NCBI GenBank assembly: GCA_002633025.1
Contig: NMRB01001246.1
Location: 136,074-200,073, forward strand
Direction of reading: 5' to 3'
DNA from: Notospermus geniculatus
Taxonomy: Eukaryota > Nemertea > Pilidiophora > Heteronemertea > Lineidae
Length of the DNA stretch: 64,000 nucleotides
A program made the translations under genes and the position numbers. Below the pieces are notes generated by a model. The model was not told the DNA's origin. It was given only the letters and a program-made list of their open reading frames with translations, and searched no databases. How positions within the stretch are numbered: position 1 is the first letter of the stretch; each line of letters opens with the position of its first letter. Positions 57,201-64,000 of this stretch are shown here, piece by piece.

Positions 57201-60200
57201 GATCAGTAGAGGAAAAGAAACGTTGAAAGTACAGAAAACCGGCTGCATTGAAGAACCCTTGGGAGATTACCGGTGTTGACTGGTCTCGGCATGCATACAG
57301 AAAATCGATACTAGTAGTATCATCTGATGAGGTACAGCACTGCCATGCATTGATCTTTTCACACCTAATTTAAACTCTGGTATGATTAGAAGTTGATTTA
57401 TGCATTACTTCTGACCTCTGTACCGATAGTCGATGTTTCTTTTATGGATCTGCATTTCCGCAGTGCATTACCAATCATCGCTGATTGCTGTTCTTCATTC
57501 ACAAGTTATCGCTGATTGCTGTTTTGATGGGATTTGTTTCTCCTTAACTCTTCAACCCCCAGAGTCCAGGTTCAAGTTTGGTGGGTGGGCATGGTAGATG
57601 GCAAATTGCATTTGAGGTGATTGTTGAACGCCCTGAGGCACAGGCAGCACAGAGATTGAGAAATGTTGGAATGGTCGTCTAAGGGTTAATTCATTCACAG
57701 CTCAATAAAAAGAAACATACCATTTCTTCTAGCGGCTGCATCCAGTTTTTCCATGTCTTTATTACTGTTGGCATACCTTTCTATCTCCTGTATCATCAAT
57801 TGCTGTGGATTCTTGGCAGTCTTTTACAGAGAAATGTTGACTAAGCATGTTGTTTGTATGGATCACTGCGGGGGAATACCTCACCAGATGCCCTCGAACC
57901 TCTCGGTAGATGCATTCTCAGGCTGTCAAGGAAGCCATACAGTGAACATTTCCTCTCAGACTATTTCCAAACCTAAAGCCCGTAGCACACTGGGCGATAT
58001 TGCAAGCGAGCAAAATCGCCTGTTGACGCCAGGTGTGCGCTGGACATTGATGTGTGGAATCCTCTCACCAGGAATTTCACCCTTTGTCAAACAATACCAA
58101 AGCCAATATCGCCTTGTCTACGATGCCTGTCGAGAAGATCGGTGGCGAGTAGATCGCTCGCAATATCGCCTGGTATGCTGCTGGCTTAATTGAGAACCCT
58201 ACCGTAGTTTCCTCCAGCCTGGAGTGAACTTCAAACAAAATTTGTCTTATCGGTCTGCTCTGAATTTCAATCCATACGGTATTGATCTTGCAGTTTCTTT
58301 AATTCAGCGACTCTCTTCCATAAATCGTCTGATTGATATAGGAGGGTGAAATTCCAGTATCATCCAGTCATTCCTATTCAGCTGGGACACTCGCCACAAT
58401 GTCTGAATTCATCATAAAAAATAGACATTTGAATTAGAGTCTTAGCAATGTTCTTCCTTGTGCTTTGCTGGTGGGATAAATTATAAGCCAGCAGCACCCC
58501 AGGCAACACCACAAGCGATCTACATACCACCGACCTTCTCGCCAGCCACCGCAGACTAGGCTTTGGCATTGTTTGATGAGGGGGAACATTGCTGGCGAAA
58601 GCATTCCACGCATTGCTGTCCAGCGCTCACCTTGCGTCAACAGATTTCACTCAGTGGCGATCAGATCGCTTGTGATATTGCGTGATGTGCTGGTGGCTTG
58701 AGGGTTGCAATTCTCTCTCGTAAATTCCTCGTCTCTTCTACTTTTGATGTGATGGTTCCCTGAGGACTCATCTTGAAATAGCAAGGCTAAAGATTGCTTC
58801 GCTTTCCAAAGGTGAAGCGATGTGGACCCTTGATGGTTAAGAAGTGAGGACTCCATCTACATGATCTAGTGCACAGTGGGTAAATGCCTTCAGTTGTGCC
58901 GTCTAGTCTTCACACCAGTCACCTTGTAGTACATGTAATCGTTGGAAAGAATATGGATGATGTCATGTTGTTTGTTTCTGTAGCAGTACATGTATAATAT
59001 GCTCCAAACCTCAGCTGAACGCTGGCTCTTGGAAGTTTTCCAATGCATCATCACATGGTCACAGGGGCATTGCTTGAATAATCCAATGAGTGATGAGTCT
59101 GCAGCTATTGCTGAGAAACTTTCTGCAATACGATCTTCTGTTTCTCCTCACAGCTGCTGTTGTTTGCATTCAGGGATTTCGTCTGTATGTTGTTTCCGCA
59201 GTGGTCAGCGTTTGTTAGAAAGAATATCCCCCATTTCACTGTTTATAATCACTGGTATCGGTTGGATGTTAGTTCATTAGCAATGGTCAGCAGGTTCTGG
59301 CAAAGCAGATTCTTGCAATTCTTGAAGCAGTGATTGCTGTCAGTTGATCTTTTGTTTACCGAAGGTTTCCTGCTTCAAAACCTCATCTACTTACTAGTGC
59401 AACTAGGACCACAAGTCTTGGTCTTTGACAGTGCATTCAACACTAGATTTAGGGTGCCCACAGGTCGACATTGTGTCTTGAAGCAACGACGGACCCGTCA
59501 CAGATAAAAAACCACCACGTGCAGGTCGACATTTCAACGATTGAGAGGAACTCGTGGCAGTTATACGCTCATGATGCATCTGGCAGTTGCTCGGAGATAC
59601 AATTGCGCTCAGGTCAACAAAATCGACAACTGATCAGTCACTCCGAGTTGCTTCCATCGCCGAAAAGCTAGTTGCCGCGAGTTGCTTCAGGACACAATGT
59701 CAACCTGTAGGCACCTTTAGGGGTTCAATTTGAACGTGCACTGCTGACACCACACAAGCAACTTCTGGACTCAGCTGCCGTAGATTCAGAGCAATTACAA
59801 AAGTTGTGGGGTGTAGCAATAATGTCAGGACCAGAGTGGATGCCATGATACACATGTGACCAACGTTCCCTTTGCAACCCTGGGCGAGCGTTTGTGAGTG
59901 TTCGTTCAGAGACACTCTTGTAGGATGAAAACTGCCAATGATGGCCCCCTGTGTTCCTGACTTTCTTCTTATGTTTGGAGGTCGCGAGCCCTCTTAGCTG
60001 CACATCCCAAACCATGTTGTATATTCAGTTAGCAGTCCTGCTCTTTGTAACAAGTTGATAATAAGCTTTCTTTCCTGTGTCTACGAAGGTTCTTGAAGGT
60101 GCTGACAGCCTCTGTTTAATATTCCTGATGTTCTTTTACAATCTTACCATCGACCGTTTTTCACCAGATTTCATATCTTTGCGATAACGAGCAATCACTC

Positions 60201-63200
60201 TTTGGGTAAAGTCCCCTCTCATCTCAAGCTTCTCGCCAGAAAGTTATCCTCAGCTTGGCTCCAAAGGATACTTGTCGAAACCTCCAATCTTTTTACCTGC
60301 TTGTTGAATGAACTACCTGCACAGGTGTCAGTTTTGGTTGGCTTACTTTCACAGTACTTGAGGCCCAAATCAAACATCAATAAGTATGTTCTTGGTGCAG
60401 TCCTGCTGATGATCATTCCTGTATAGCACTGGCATACCTCTACCCAAGAAGAAAAGGAATGGCTTCCAATAAACTTGGGTGATATTGGGTGCTGAATGCA
60501 AGGAATGAAACTTATCGTCAAACTATGACTTTATGAGGGGGTAATGTTTGAAGTACACGTCCACTCAATCCCAATGGAAGGTGTTCCTCCCTCTTTTCAT
60601 GTCTGTGGCATTCACACCAAGAATGAACTGGTGATCTTGACCATATTCTGCTGTCGCCATGCAGATTGCAGTACAAGGTCTGTTGTCATCGTGCTGATTG
60701 CAGTACAAGGTCTGTCATCAGTGTGGAAATTTGCAGCACAAGGTCTGTTGTTGGCTTCCAGATTGCAGTGCAAGGTCTGTTGTGGGCCTGCAGGTCTCTG
60801 TCAGTGTTGGCGTACAGATTGCATATCAAACAGTCGTCTGCTTTGGGTAGGCCTAGATCATGGTCTTTTGTTGCCACAGTTTGTGATTTGTCATCTGCAG
60901 TCTTGTTCATATCATCAATAGTCAGTATGATGTTCACCATTCGTCTTTGTGGAGCCATTGCTAAATTAATGCTAGATCATCAGATAAGCCACTTAGTTGC
61001 ACCAGTAAAAAATAAAAGGGTGCCTGTTGAGGTATGCCTATACCATGCATCGCCTCGCTTATGGTGGTGTAGCCTACTGAATGTGAAATGGTGCAGCCTG
61101 GTGAGGGAATCAACAGAGTGCCGATAAAACTTAATTACATTCAAGCAGCCACTTCTGCGTTTCCCTCTTGGCTATTCATCCCCCTTGTTGCACATCAGAT
61201 GTGAAGGGATGTTGTACATGTTCTATGTACACCAAATTGAGGCTGTAGGTACAGCAGCGAAGATTATCGTGTGCATGAATGTGTATATGGTGTTGTGTTG
61301 AACGAAATGCCATGTAATACACATTCATGGACTGTTAACTTCCCATTTGACAGATTTTTGAACAGATTTTCTCTATCCTTTGCATCTGTGAGATCTCCTG
61401 TAAAATTTAATATGATGTGTGGTAGACAGCTGTCACCTGTCAGAACCAGTGCTAGGTCATCCATCTTCCTCACTTAACTGAGTGACTAAATCTAGAAACT
61501 TCATATTGTCTGTATGGGTACTCCTACACGAGGTGGCCTTTCAAACATGTCTTGCCAACATTTGATTCAATTGCCAAGAACAATATTCAAGCTCTTGATG
61601 AATTTTGTTTCGATACCAACATATGTGGTTGGATTTCAGCTTTTTATTTCACCACACACCTGGATCAATGATCAGCAATATCCGGGTTGATTCAGCAACA
61701 CATCAAAAACGTTGCTTGTTCATGGTTTATCATGTTTCTTTGGCTTTGGTTCATTACTTCTTAGAAAGTTAGTTATCTATGTTTCATTCAACAGTTTGGC
61801 TGACATGGCTGATTGCATTTGTGGTCGATGGATGGCGAGAAATTGAAAAAATCTCACAGCATCTGCCAAGAATTACTTCATTGCTGGCTCATTCATACCA
61901 ACTTTGCTATTGAGTATCATTGAAATTGTAGGTAATTGAATGAGAAATTTGAAAGTAACACTGAAGACTATTTTGGATTGAGAAAATCAACAAGTTTTCT
62001 TCAAATAGCATTTCCCTAAAATTTTGGTTTCTTGAGATATATTAAGGACACATGCTGCAGAGGCATAGCGAAATGGAGCCGTGCATGCCCCAATGATGTT
62101 ACATCAAACAATGGCGTGGCGCACTTCGCGCAAGTCATGTCACGGTCGGCTCACGCCTGTGCGCCCTGTGTCCCCCAGAATGGCTGTCAGGATGACGTCA
62201 TTGCAAAGCCTCTATTAACTAGTGCGAGAATTCTCTAGTGGAAAAGCACCTTTACGCTGAATGTCTTTCGTTAATGCTTGATGTGGTCCTTGTCAATTTC
62301 TTGCAAGACAGCAATTGTGTGACTAATTAGATTTCACTTCTCCTTAATTTCCAGTTGAACTGTTGTCTACTTGCAAATTTGAGAACACAATGTATTTATA
62401 GGCGACAGCAAAGTTATAAAAGTCTTCATCTTTTCTCGTTACAGTTTTGACGACAGCAGCTCCATCAGCAGTGGCGACATCAGTGACACCATCGGTGATA
62501 TAAGCACAGATGAAAACCTAACCGGGTCTTCAGTCAGTGCCTCCTCCGATTACCATCATCCGTACGGGAGTCTCAAGCGACCGCCAAAGCCTGACATCAA
62601 CGCACTAGTGGGCAAGACTGGTAGCTATTACGGTACCAAGACATCGTACTTCGGGAACAAGAATTTGAACCACGCTGACTACGATTACACAGCTTGGAGG
62701 AAATTTGACGGGGAACGACCGCACAACTACGTGAACCTTGACTACAGCAGCGAGCCAGATACAAGCACCCTATCCAACTGGAGGAAGGAGAGGAACGACC
62801 TGAAGAGTTGCTACACAAGTAACTCACTGCGACGACACTCTGATGCTCAGACGATTAAGGCATCCGTGGAGAACCTTGTGCATCATGACGGAGGTAGCAA
62901 ACCCGTGAAAGTCGACTCTGAGACTAACACTGATGCTTCATTAATCATGATGCCTATGCAGGGGCCACGCACTGGTCAAATGCCTACTGGAGGGAACTTC
63001 GGTTACTGTCGGCCTACCAGTGGTGTTAGCACTAGCTCCATTGGAAGCTCAAAGAGTGCGTCTGCCCCACGACCGGGCAGTGGGAAACCACCAAGCGTGT
63101 CTAGCGGCTATGACTCTAGCAGCTTGCAGAGAAATGGCGGGGCTGTGGCCAGTAGCAGTCAGACACAGGGTCAGCTGCCGAAGGACCCCAAATCAGACAT

Positions 63201-64000
63201 GGGACCTGAAGCTTACAGTGCTAGTACTCTAGAGCGGAACAAGCGAAGGAGTAACATAGCTCCTTCTAAGACTCAAACTGGATTAAATGTTGTCACTTCA
63301 TCTTCAAACATTGACTTTGAGCAGTATAAATCGAACACTTTAGGCCGTAAGAAGCCTGGAGACAGTAATTTGAAAGATCGCCTCTTTGGCAGCCGTGGTA
63401 GTTTGAATAAGAGTCCAGTACAGAATGATAACTTGATTATTGGTAATCCTCATGCAACGTTTGGTAAAGGACACAATCCAAGTCAAGTACCACCTAATAA
63501 GCAAAATCAAGGATCTGGCCGCAGCGATTACAGTACTTTGAATATGCCTTACATGAACAATTATGTTAATCAGGACTACCACCCGGGTCACGGTCGGCCG
63601 CTAAGTGGTGTACCTAATCCAACTCATCCTTCCAACTGGATAAAGAATGTGCCACATCGCCATGGCTTAAGTTTATCAGAGACTGAGAGTATGGAGTCAC
63701 TTTCTTCTGCAGGTTCAAGTGTTCAGGCCCAGATCCAGCAGGCACGGGCTCACAGCATGGCAACCCGTAATATCCTTGCGCACAATCGAGACAGCTTCAC
63801 TTACGGTGTGGACCGAAACGGACACTCCACATCGAAATCGGACCGTCTGTCCCAGACATTGTCGCAGCACATGGATGGCGATCTACCTCGAACTAGCTCA
63901 TACCAACAAATCAATCAGTCGCAGCCATCGTCGCCGACACCTAGCGTCGGATCCCAGTCATCCTCGAGATTCACATACCCCATGACTGCCCTAAGTCCCA
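30194..64000 (+). CDS. Neuron navigator (NAV/UNC-53/Sickie) gene, N-terminal part, exons listed separately
   Basis: NAV proteins are cytoskeletal regulators that track growing microtubule plus ends and guide axon and cell migration; they end in an AAA-type ATPase domain. Here two large exons encode about 1360 residues of Ser-rich, basic, disordered sequence. The paired SGYMSDGD/SGYMSEGG motifs and the FDDSSSISSG...ISDT block that follows are typical NAV landmarks, and their order matches vertebrate NAV1-3. Several SxIP motifs fit EB1 binding. No calponin-homology domain is present, so this is either a CH-less isoform or its CH exons lie elsewhere. The ATPase lies beyond the window end. Confidence 0.9.
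30434..30515 (+). repeat. 95-bp hairpin-ended dispersed element, copy C
   Basis: Starts GAGCACAAAAAACGACACAC, contains AAATGATAGTAAA and ends TTTTTGACCCCAACCGGGGTC with an intact GACCCC/GGGGTC stem-loop. Same block order as copies A and B. Confidence 0.75.
31145..31625. mobile_element. Imperfect inverted-repeat element carrying TGACGTCA sites
   Basis: The left TTCCTGATAGTCCGATCACC and GAACTTGTGCAGATGACGTC blocks recur inverted at the right side (GACGTCACAATGAGCCACTG, TGGTGAGATCAGGAA). CRE-like TGACGTCA sequences lie near both inner arms. Decayed; the exact ends are uncertain. Confidence 0.4.
32274..32516. mobile_element. Inverted-repeat MITE (ATAGACAAATCCCAAATT type)
   Basis: A 243-bp element whose left arm ATAGACAAATCCCAAATT...GAAATCGCAAACACAACCTC pairs with GAGGTTGTGTTTGCGATTTC...AATTTGGGATTTGTCTAT. 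The arms run about 95 bp. It ends about 250 bp upstream of the large NAV exon. Confidence 0.85.
32763..35289 (+). CDS. NAV large exon (842 codons)
   Basis: Acceptor ...cttctcctttcag, donor ag|GTAGGT, phase 1 in, phase 2 out. Codons upstream of 32763 in the same frame are intron sequence. The encoded segment is Ser/Lys-rich and disordered. It has SxIP motifs SNIP (32837), SMIP (33551) and SHIP (33623), a RSHSLTDKYG motif, SMLDKFKFFGSKDK, and a His/Gln-rich stretch (about 34255-34370). It ends with the conserved NAV pair AGYMSDGDILRP and SGYMSEGG, then MQQRFREGIEAVEECMRKSS. SxIP motifs bind EB proteins at microtubule plus ends. Confidence 0.93.
35569..35788. mobile_element. Foldback MITE (CCTTAAAGCCTGCCGCA type)
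   Basis: Arms of about 95 bp: CTTAAAGCCTGCCGCACACTGG...AGACCATTTGCT on the left and its complement on the right, ending TTTGCGGCAGGCTTAAGG. The centre is a CCTCGTGAGG-like turn. It lies 280 bp after the NAV donor. Confidence 0.85.
35799..35970. mobile_element. Inverted-repeat MITE (TAAAGCCTCGTTTCCAC type)
   Basis: The left end TAAAGCCTCGTTTCCACAAC pairs with the right end GTGGAAACAGAGCTTTA; an inner GTGGTTTTCACAGG also pairs with CCTGTGAAAACCAC. It starts 10 bp after the previous MITE. Confidence 0.7.
35971..37661. other. NAV intron segment with minor repeats
   Basis: It holds a 19-bp direct repeat (CTTGGCATCTTTCGCCTCTT, near 36127) and a small hairpin GCATTCTTGTG/CACAAGAATGC (36222-36254). 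No exon is recognised. Confidence 0.45.
37662..37860 (+). mobile_element. AGCCAGCAGCAC-family MITE, copy 1
   Basis: The left end AGCCAGTAGCACACCAGACA and right end GATATGCTGCTGGCTT form the inverted repeats, with ACAATATCACAAGC / GCTTGCGATATTG next to them. The core TGCCAGCTGTGCGCTGGACA matches copy 3, fixing the orientation. Confidence 0.8.
38142..38238. repeat. 97-bp foldback hairpin
   Basis: CATCCTCCCACAGCAGGG at the left end pairs with CCCTGCTATGGGAGGATG at the right end, with further pairing inward (GCTCCT/AGGAGT). A small foldback element. Confidence 0.7.
39302..39418 (+). promoter_or_regulatory. Cluster of CRE-like (TGACGTCA) sites
   Basis: Full TGACGTCA palindromes at 39302-39309, 39399-39406 and 39411-39418, with near matches GACGTCAC (39337), TGACGTCC (39369) and TGACGTG (39385), all within 117 bp. 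CREB/ATF-type bZIP factors bind such sites. Activity as an intronic promoter or enhancer is inferred. Confidence 0.4.
39424..39645 (+). repeat. tRNA-derived SINE
   Basis: The head TATAGTGGTTATCACATCCA with a B-box-like GGGTCTGAATCC is tRNA-Val-like. The body has TCTTCCCTGGGTCTTCACGT and CAAGGGCAAGTAAAAGACCC, matching the minus-strand SINE at 18850-19200, and CCAAGTGAGGAACATGAGTA, matching the SINE at 18588 in inverted orientation. Confidence 0.7.
39646..41343. other. NAV intron segment, no exon recognised
   Basis: It contains one AGATGGCAGCAC site (40169-40180) and TTAACCCTTTGAGGG-type sequence (40806) that resembles a TTAA-flanked MITE end. Confidence 0.45.
41344..41573 (-). mobile_element. 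AGCCAGCAGCAC-family MITE, copy 2
   Basis: Ends AATGCCAGCAGCACCTGGCG and GATGTGCTGCTGGCTTAAT. The interior reads TATTGTTTGACATTGGGC and CATTGCTGGTGAG, the complement of the copy 3 core, so it is inverted relative to copies 1 and 3. Confidence 0.8.
41574..43146. other. NAV intron segment, no exon recognised
   Basis: The 148-codon minus frame at 42235-42681 shows no family features and no splice support. No repeat is recognised. Confidence 0.45.
43147..43269. repeat. 123-bp near-perfect foldback hairpin
   Basis: Arms of 56 and 60 nt, GGCCCATATTTTAAAATGCT...GGCTATTGTTCT and its complement, separated by a 7-nt loop (AAACCGG). There are three substitutions and one 4-nt indel between arms, so it is recent or maintained. 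The transcript would fold into a long double-stranded hairpin. Confidence 0.9.
43270..44352. other. NAV intron segment, nothing recognised
   Basis: About 1.1 kb without recognisable exon or repeat. An 11/12 match to the AGATGGCAGCAC motif lies at 44243. Confidence 0.45.
44353..44530. mobile_element. MITE of the GAGAGGTGTCC type
   Basis: Begins ACAGTAAAACCTCTCTGTTA and ends near GAGGTGTCCTCTAAGGGAGG, an imperfect complement. GAGAGGTGT recurs inside. Such sequence is common in lophotrochozoan genomes (general knowledge, not checked). The right end is decayed. Confidence 0.55.
44531..46500. other. NAV intron segment, nothing recognised
   Basis: About 2 kb of AT-rich sequence. Short frames at 45104-45373 and 45946-46188 have no splice or family support. 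Confidence 0.45.
46501..46652 (+). repeat. Minisatellite, about 30/36-bp units
   Basis: Five units built from GATTACCTCAGGATGCTTGG and one or two GCTGAG blocks. Units differ by a single 6-bp GAGGCT step, so the array likely varies in length between individuals. Confidence 0.9.
47505..47742 (+). repeat. 123-bp direct tandem duplication
   Basis: Two copies starting GACCTTGCTATCC at 47505 and 47628, sharing GTTCAAAATAAGTTGTCAGG and ending AGGCCACCTCCAACTC. They differ at only a few positions, so the duplication is recent. Confidence 0.9.
47830..48109. mobile_element. Outer inverted-repeat element, interrupted by a second MITE
   Basis: TTAAGGGTTCTTC (47830-47842) and GAAGAACCCTTAA (48097-48109) are a perfect 13-bp inverted repeat. 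Further AAGAAC and GTTCTTC blocks line the arms. The MITE at 47893-48018 sits between the arms. Confidence 0.65.
47893..48018. mobile_element. Nested MITE (TAAGGCTACGTTTA type)
   Basis: 126 bp, left end TAAGGCTACGTTTAGCTGAC, right end TAAACGCAGCCTTA, with CGGAAT/GCGGA-rich paired arms inside. It lies within the TTAAGGGTTCTTC element. Confidence 0.8.
48110..49611. other. NAV intron segment, nothing recognised
   Basis: About 1.5 kb without exon or repeat that I can identify. Confidence 0.45.
49612..49822. mobile_element. Imperfect inverted-repeat element with ATGTCATGAC and GCATGC blocks
   Basis: The left CTGATGTCACGAATAGCCAC...GATGTCATGAC...GACGCATGCGTG pairs with the right GCATGCGTCCGTC...GACGTCATGACATTG...TTGTGACGTCAG. 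Ends are approximate. Confidence 0.5.
50252..50312 (+). repeat. tRNA-related SINE head fragment
   Basis: TGTAGTGCGAACATCAG and, at tRNA spacing, GGGTTCAATCCCCGG (B-box-like). The anticodon arm does not pair well. An inverted AGATGGCAGCAC motif follows at 50333-50344. Confidence 0.45.
50313..52117. other. NAV intron segment, nothing recognised
   Basis: About 1.8 kb. Frames of 70-96 codons exist but lack splice or family support. Confidence 0.45.
52118..52460 (+). repeat. CACCAT/CACCAAC-rich microsatellite
   Basis: Long run of CACCATCACC, CACCAACACC and related units. The His/Pro-rich and Val/Met-rich open frames over it are by-products of the repeat. Confidence 0.9.
52461..57974. other. NAV intron segment, mostly featureless
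   Basis: About 5.5 kb. A G run with one N lies at 53759-53774. The 120-codon frame at 52629-52991 is the longest here and is not recognised. No repeat family from elsewhere in the window was noticed. Confidence 0.45.
57975..58189 (+). mobile_element. AGCCAGCAGCAC-family MITE, copy 3
   Basis: Ends AAAGCCCGTAGCACACTGGG and GGTATGCTGCTGGCTTAAT. Core TGACGCCAGGTGTGCGCTGG and AAACAATACCAAAGCC match copy 1. Confidence 0.85.
58484..58699 (-). mobile_element. AGCCAGCAGCAC-family MITE, copy 4
   Basis: Ends AAGCCAGCAGCACCCCAGGC and GATGTGCTGGTGGCTT. Core GGCATTGTTTGATG and CATTGCTGTCCAGCGCTCAC is the complement of the copy 1/3 core. It lies 295 bp from copy 3 in opposite orientation. Confidence 0.85.
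59453..59715. mobile_element. 263-bp MITE with 35-bp inverted repeats and TTTAG target duplication
   Basis: The left end GGTGCCCACAGGTCGACATT and right end AATGTCAACCTGTAGGCACC are complementary over about 35 bp with few mismatches. Direct repeats TTTAG at 59448-59452 and 59716-59720 flank it. No open frame is present. Confidence 0.9.
60661..60800 (+). repeat. Degenerate tandem repeat, 40-bp class
   Basis: Four units containing GATTGCAGTACAAGGTCTGT or close variants (60663, 60698, 60733 and 60771 areas). Unit lengths vary from about 35 to 40 bp. Confidence 0.8.
60801..62444. other. NAV intron segment before the downstream exon
   Basis: No exon or repeat recognised until the acceptor. One TGACGTCA lies at 62193-62200 in a GC-richer patch. 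Confidence 0.45.
62445..64000 (+). CDS. NAV downstream exon, open at the window edge
   Basis: After acceptor ...cttttctcgttacag the first base completes a Ser codon with the upstream exon; then 518 codons stay open to the window end. The start SFDDSSSISSGDISDT and DISTDENLTGSSVS is the conserved NAV block. Later parts are Ser/Gly/Asn-rich (SSNIDFEQYKSNTLGRKK, DRLFGSRGSLNKSP, RSDYSTLNMPY), followed by LSETESMESLSSAGSS and VQAQIQQARAHSMATRN, possibly a short helix. Coiled-coil and ATPase regions should lie beyond the edge. Confidence 0.93.

Larger units (their letters stand above)
35290..62444 (+). other. 27,155-bp NAV intron
   Basis: Donor ag|GTAGGT at 35290 and acceptor tctcgttacag ending 62444 join AG|T as a Ser codon in the middle of a conserved NAV block, which fixes both boundaries. 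The intron is filled with MITEs, SINEs and small tandem repeats listed separately. Short cassette exons cannot be excluded. Confidence 0.9.

Noticed and set aside
57753-58193. 146-codon plus frame beginning MSLLLLAYLSISC with a signal-like start
   Set aside because: More than half of it is AGCCAGCAGCAC-family MITE; the hydrophobic start is not linked to any receptor-like exon and is on the wrong strand for the LDL receptor.

Overview
The window is animal nuclear DNA: split genes with canonical GT/AG introns, long introns, many short inverted-repeat transposons, tRNA-derived SINEs and one assembly gap. Two genes are recognised, both typical of bilaterians. The receptor tail resembles protostome lipophorin/VLDL receptors, and several repeats (GTCCGTC-rich elements, CGCGAA-type MITEs) look like those of marine lophotrochozoans. 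I would guess a lophotrochozoan invertebrate, but the clade is an inference.

Minus strand, about 1.6-10.1 kb: the 3' part of an LDL-receptor-family gene. Twelve exons can be joined in frame, with matching phases at every junction. They encode seven LDLR class A modules, two EGF modules, a six-bladed YWTD propeller, a third EGF, a Ser/Thr-rich stalk, one transmembrane helix and a tail with an FDNPVY endocytosis signal. This order fits VLDLR/LDLR/lipophorin receptor and not LRP4 or LRP5/6. The signal-peptide exon was not found; it may lie in the assembly gap (14430-15397) or elsewhere upstream.

Middle, about 10.1-30.2 kb: mostly non-coding and repeat-rich. It holds a 718-bp element with a 7-bp target duplication, three copies of a 95-bp hairpin-ended element (one at 30.4 kb), three larger elements with a hairpin at one end, SINE relics, a 37-42-bp tandem array and a doubtful terminal exon of an unknown minus-strand gene.

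Plus strand, about 30.2-64.0 kb: a neuron navigator (NAV/UNC-53/Sickie) gene. A candidate first coding exon (30194-30257) joins in phase to a 2.5-kb exon (32763-35289). A 27,155-bp intron follows, then an exon (62445 onward) that is still open at the window edge. The protein has SxIP microtubule-end-binding motifs and the SGYMSDG-type repeats and DDSSSISSG block of NAV proteins. The AAA ATPase part lies beyond the window.

The large NAV intron is a collection of MITEs: four copies of one 200-230-bp family, several foldbacks, nested insertions, a cluster of CRE-like sites and a clean 263-bp element with a 5-bp target duplication. No complete novel protein system was found; the notable material is in repeat architecture, possible regulatory motifs and uncertain gene ends.
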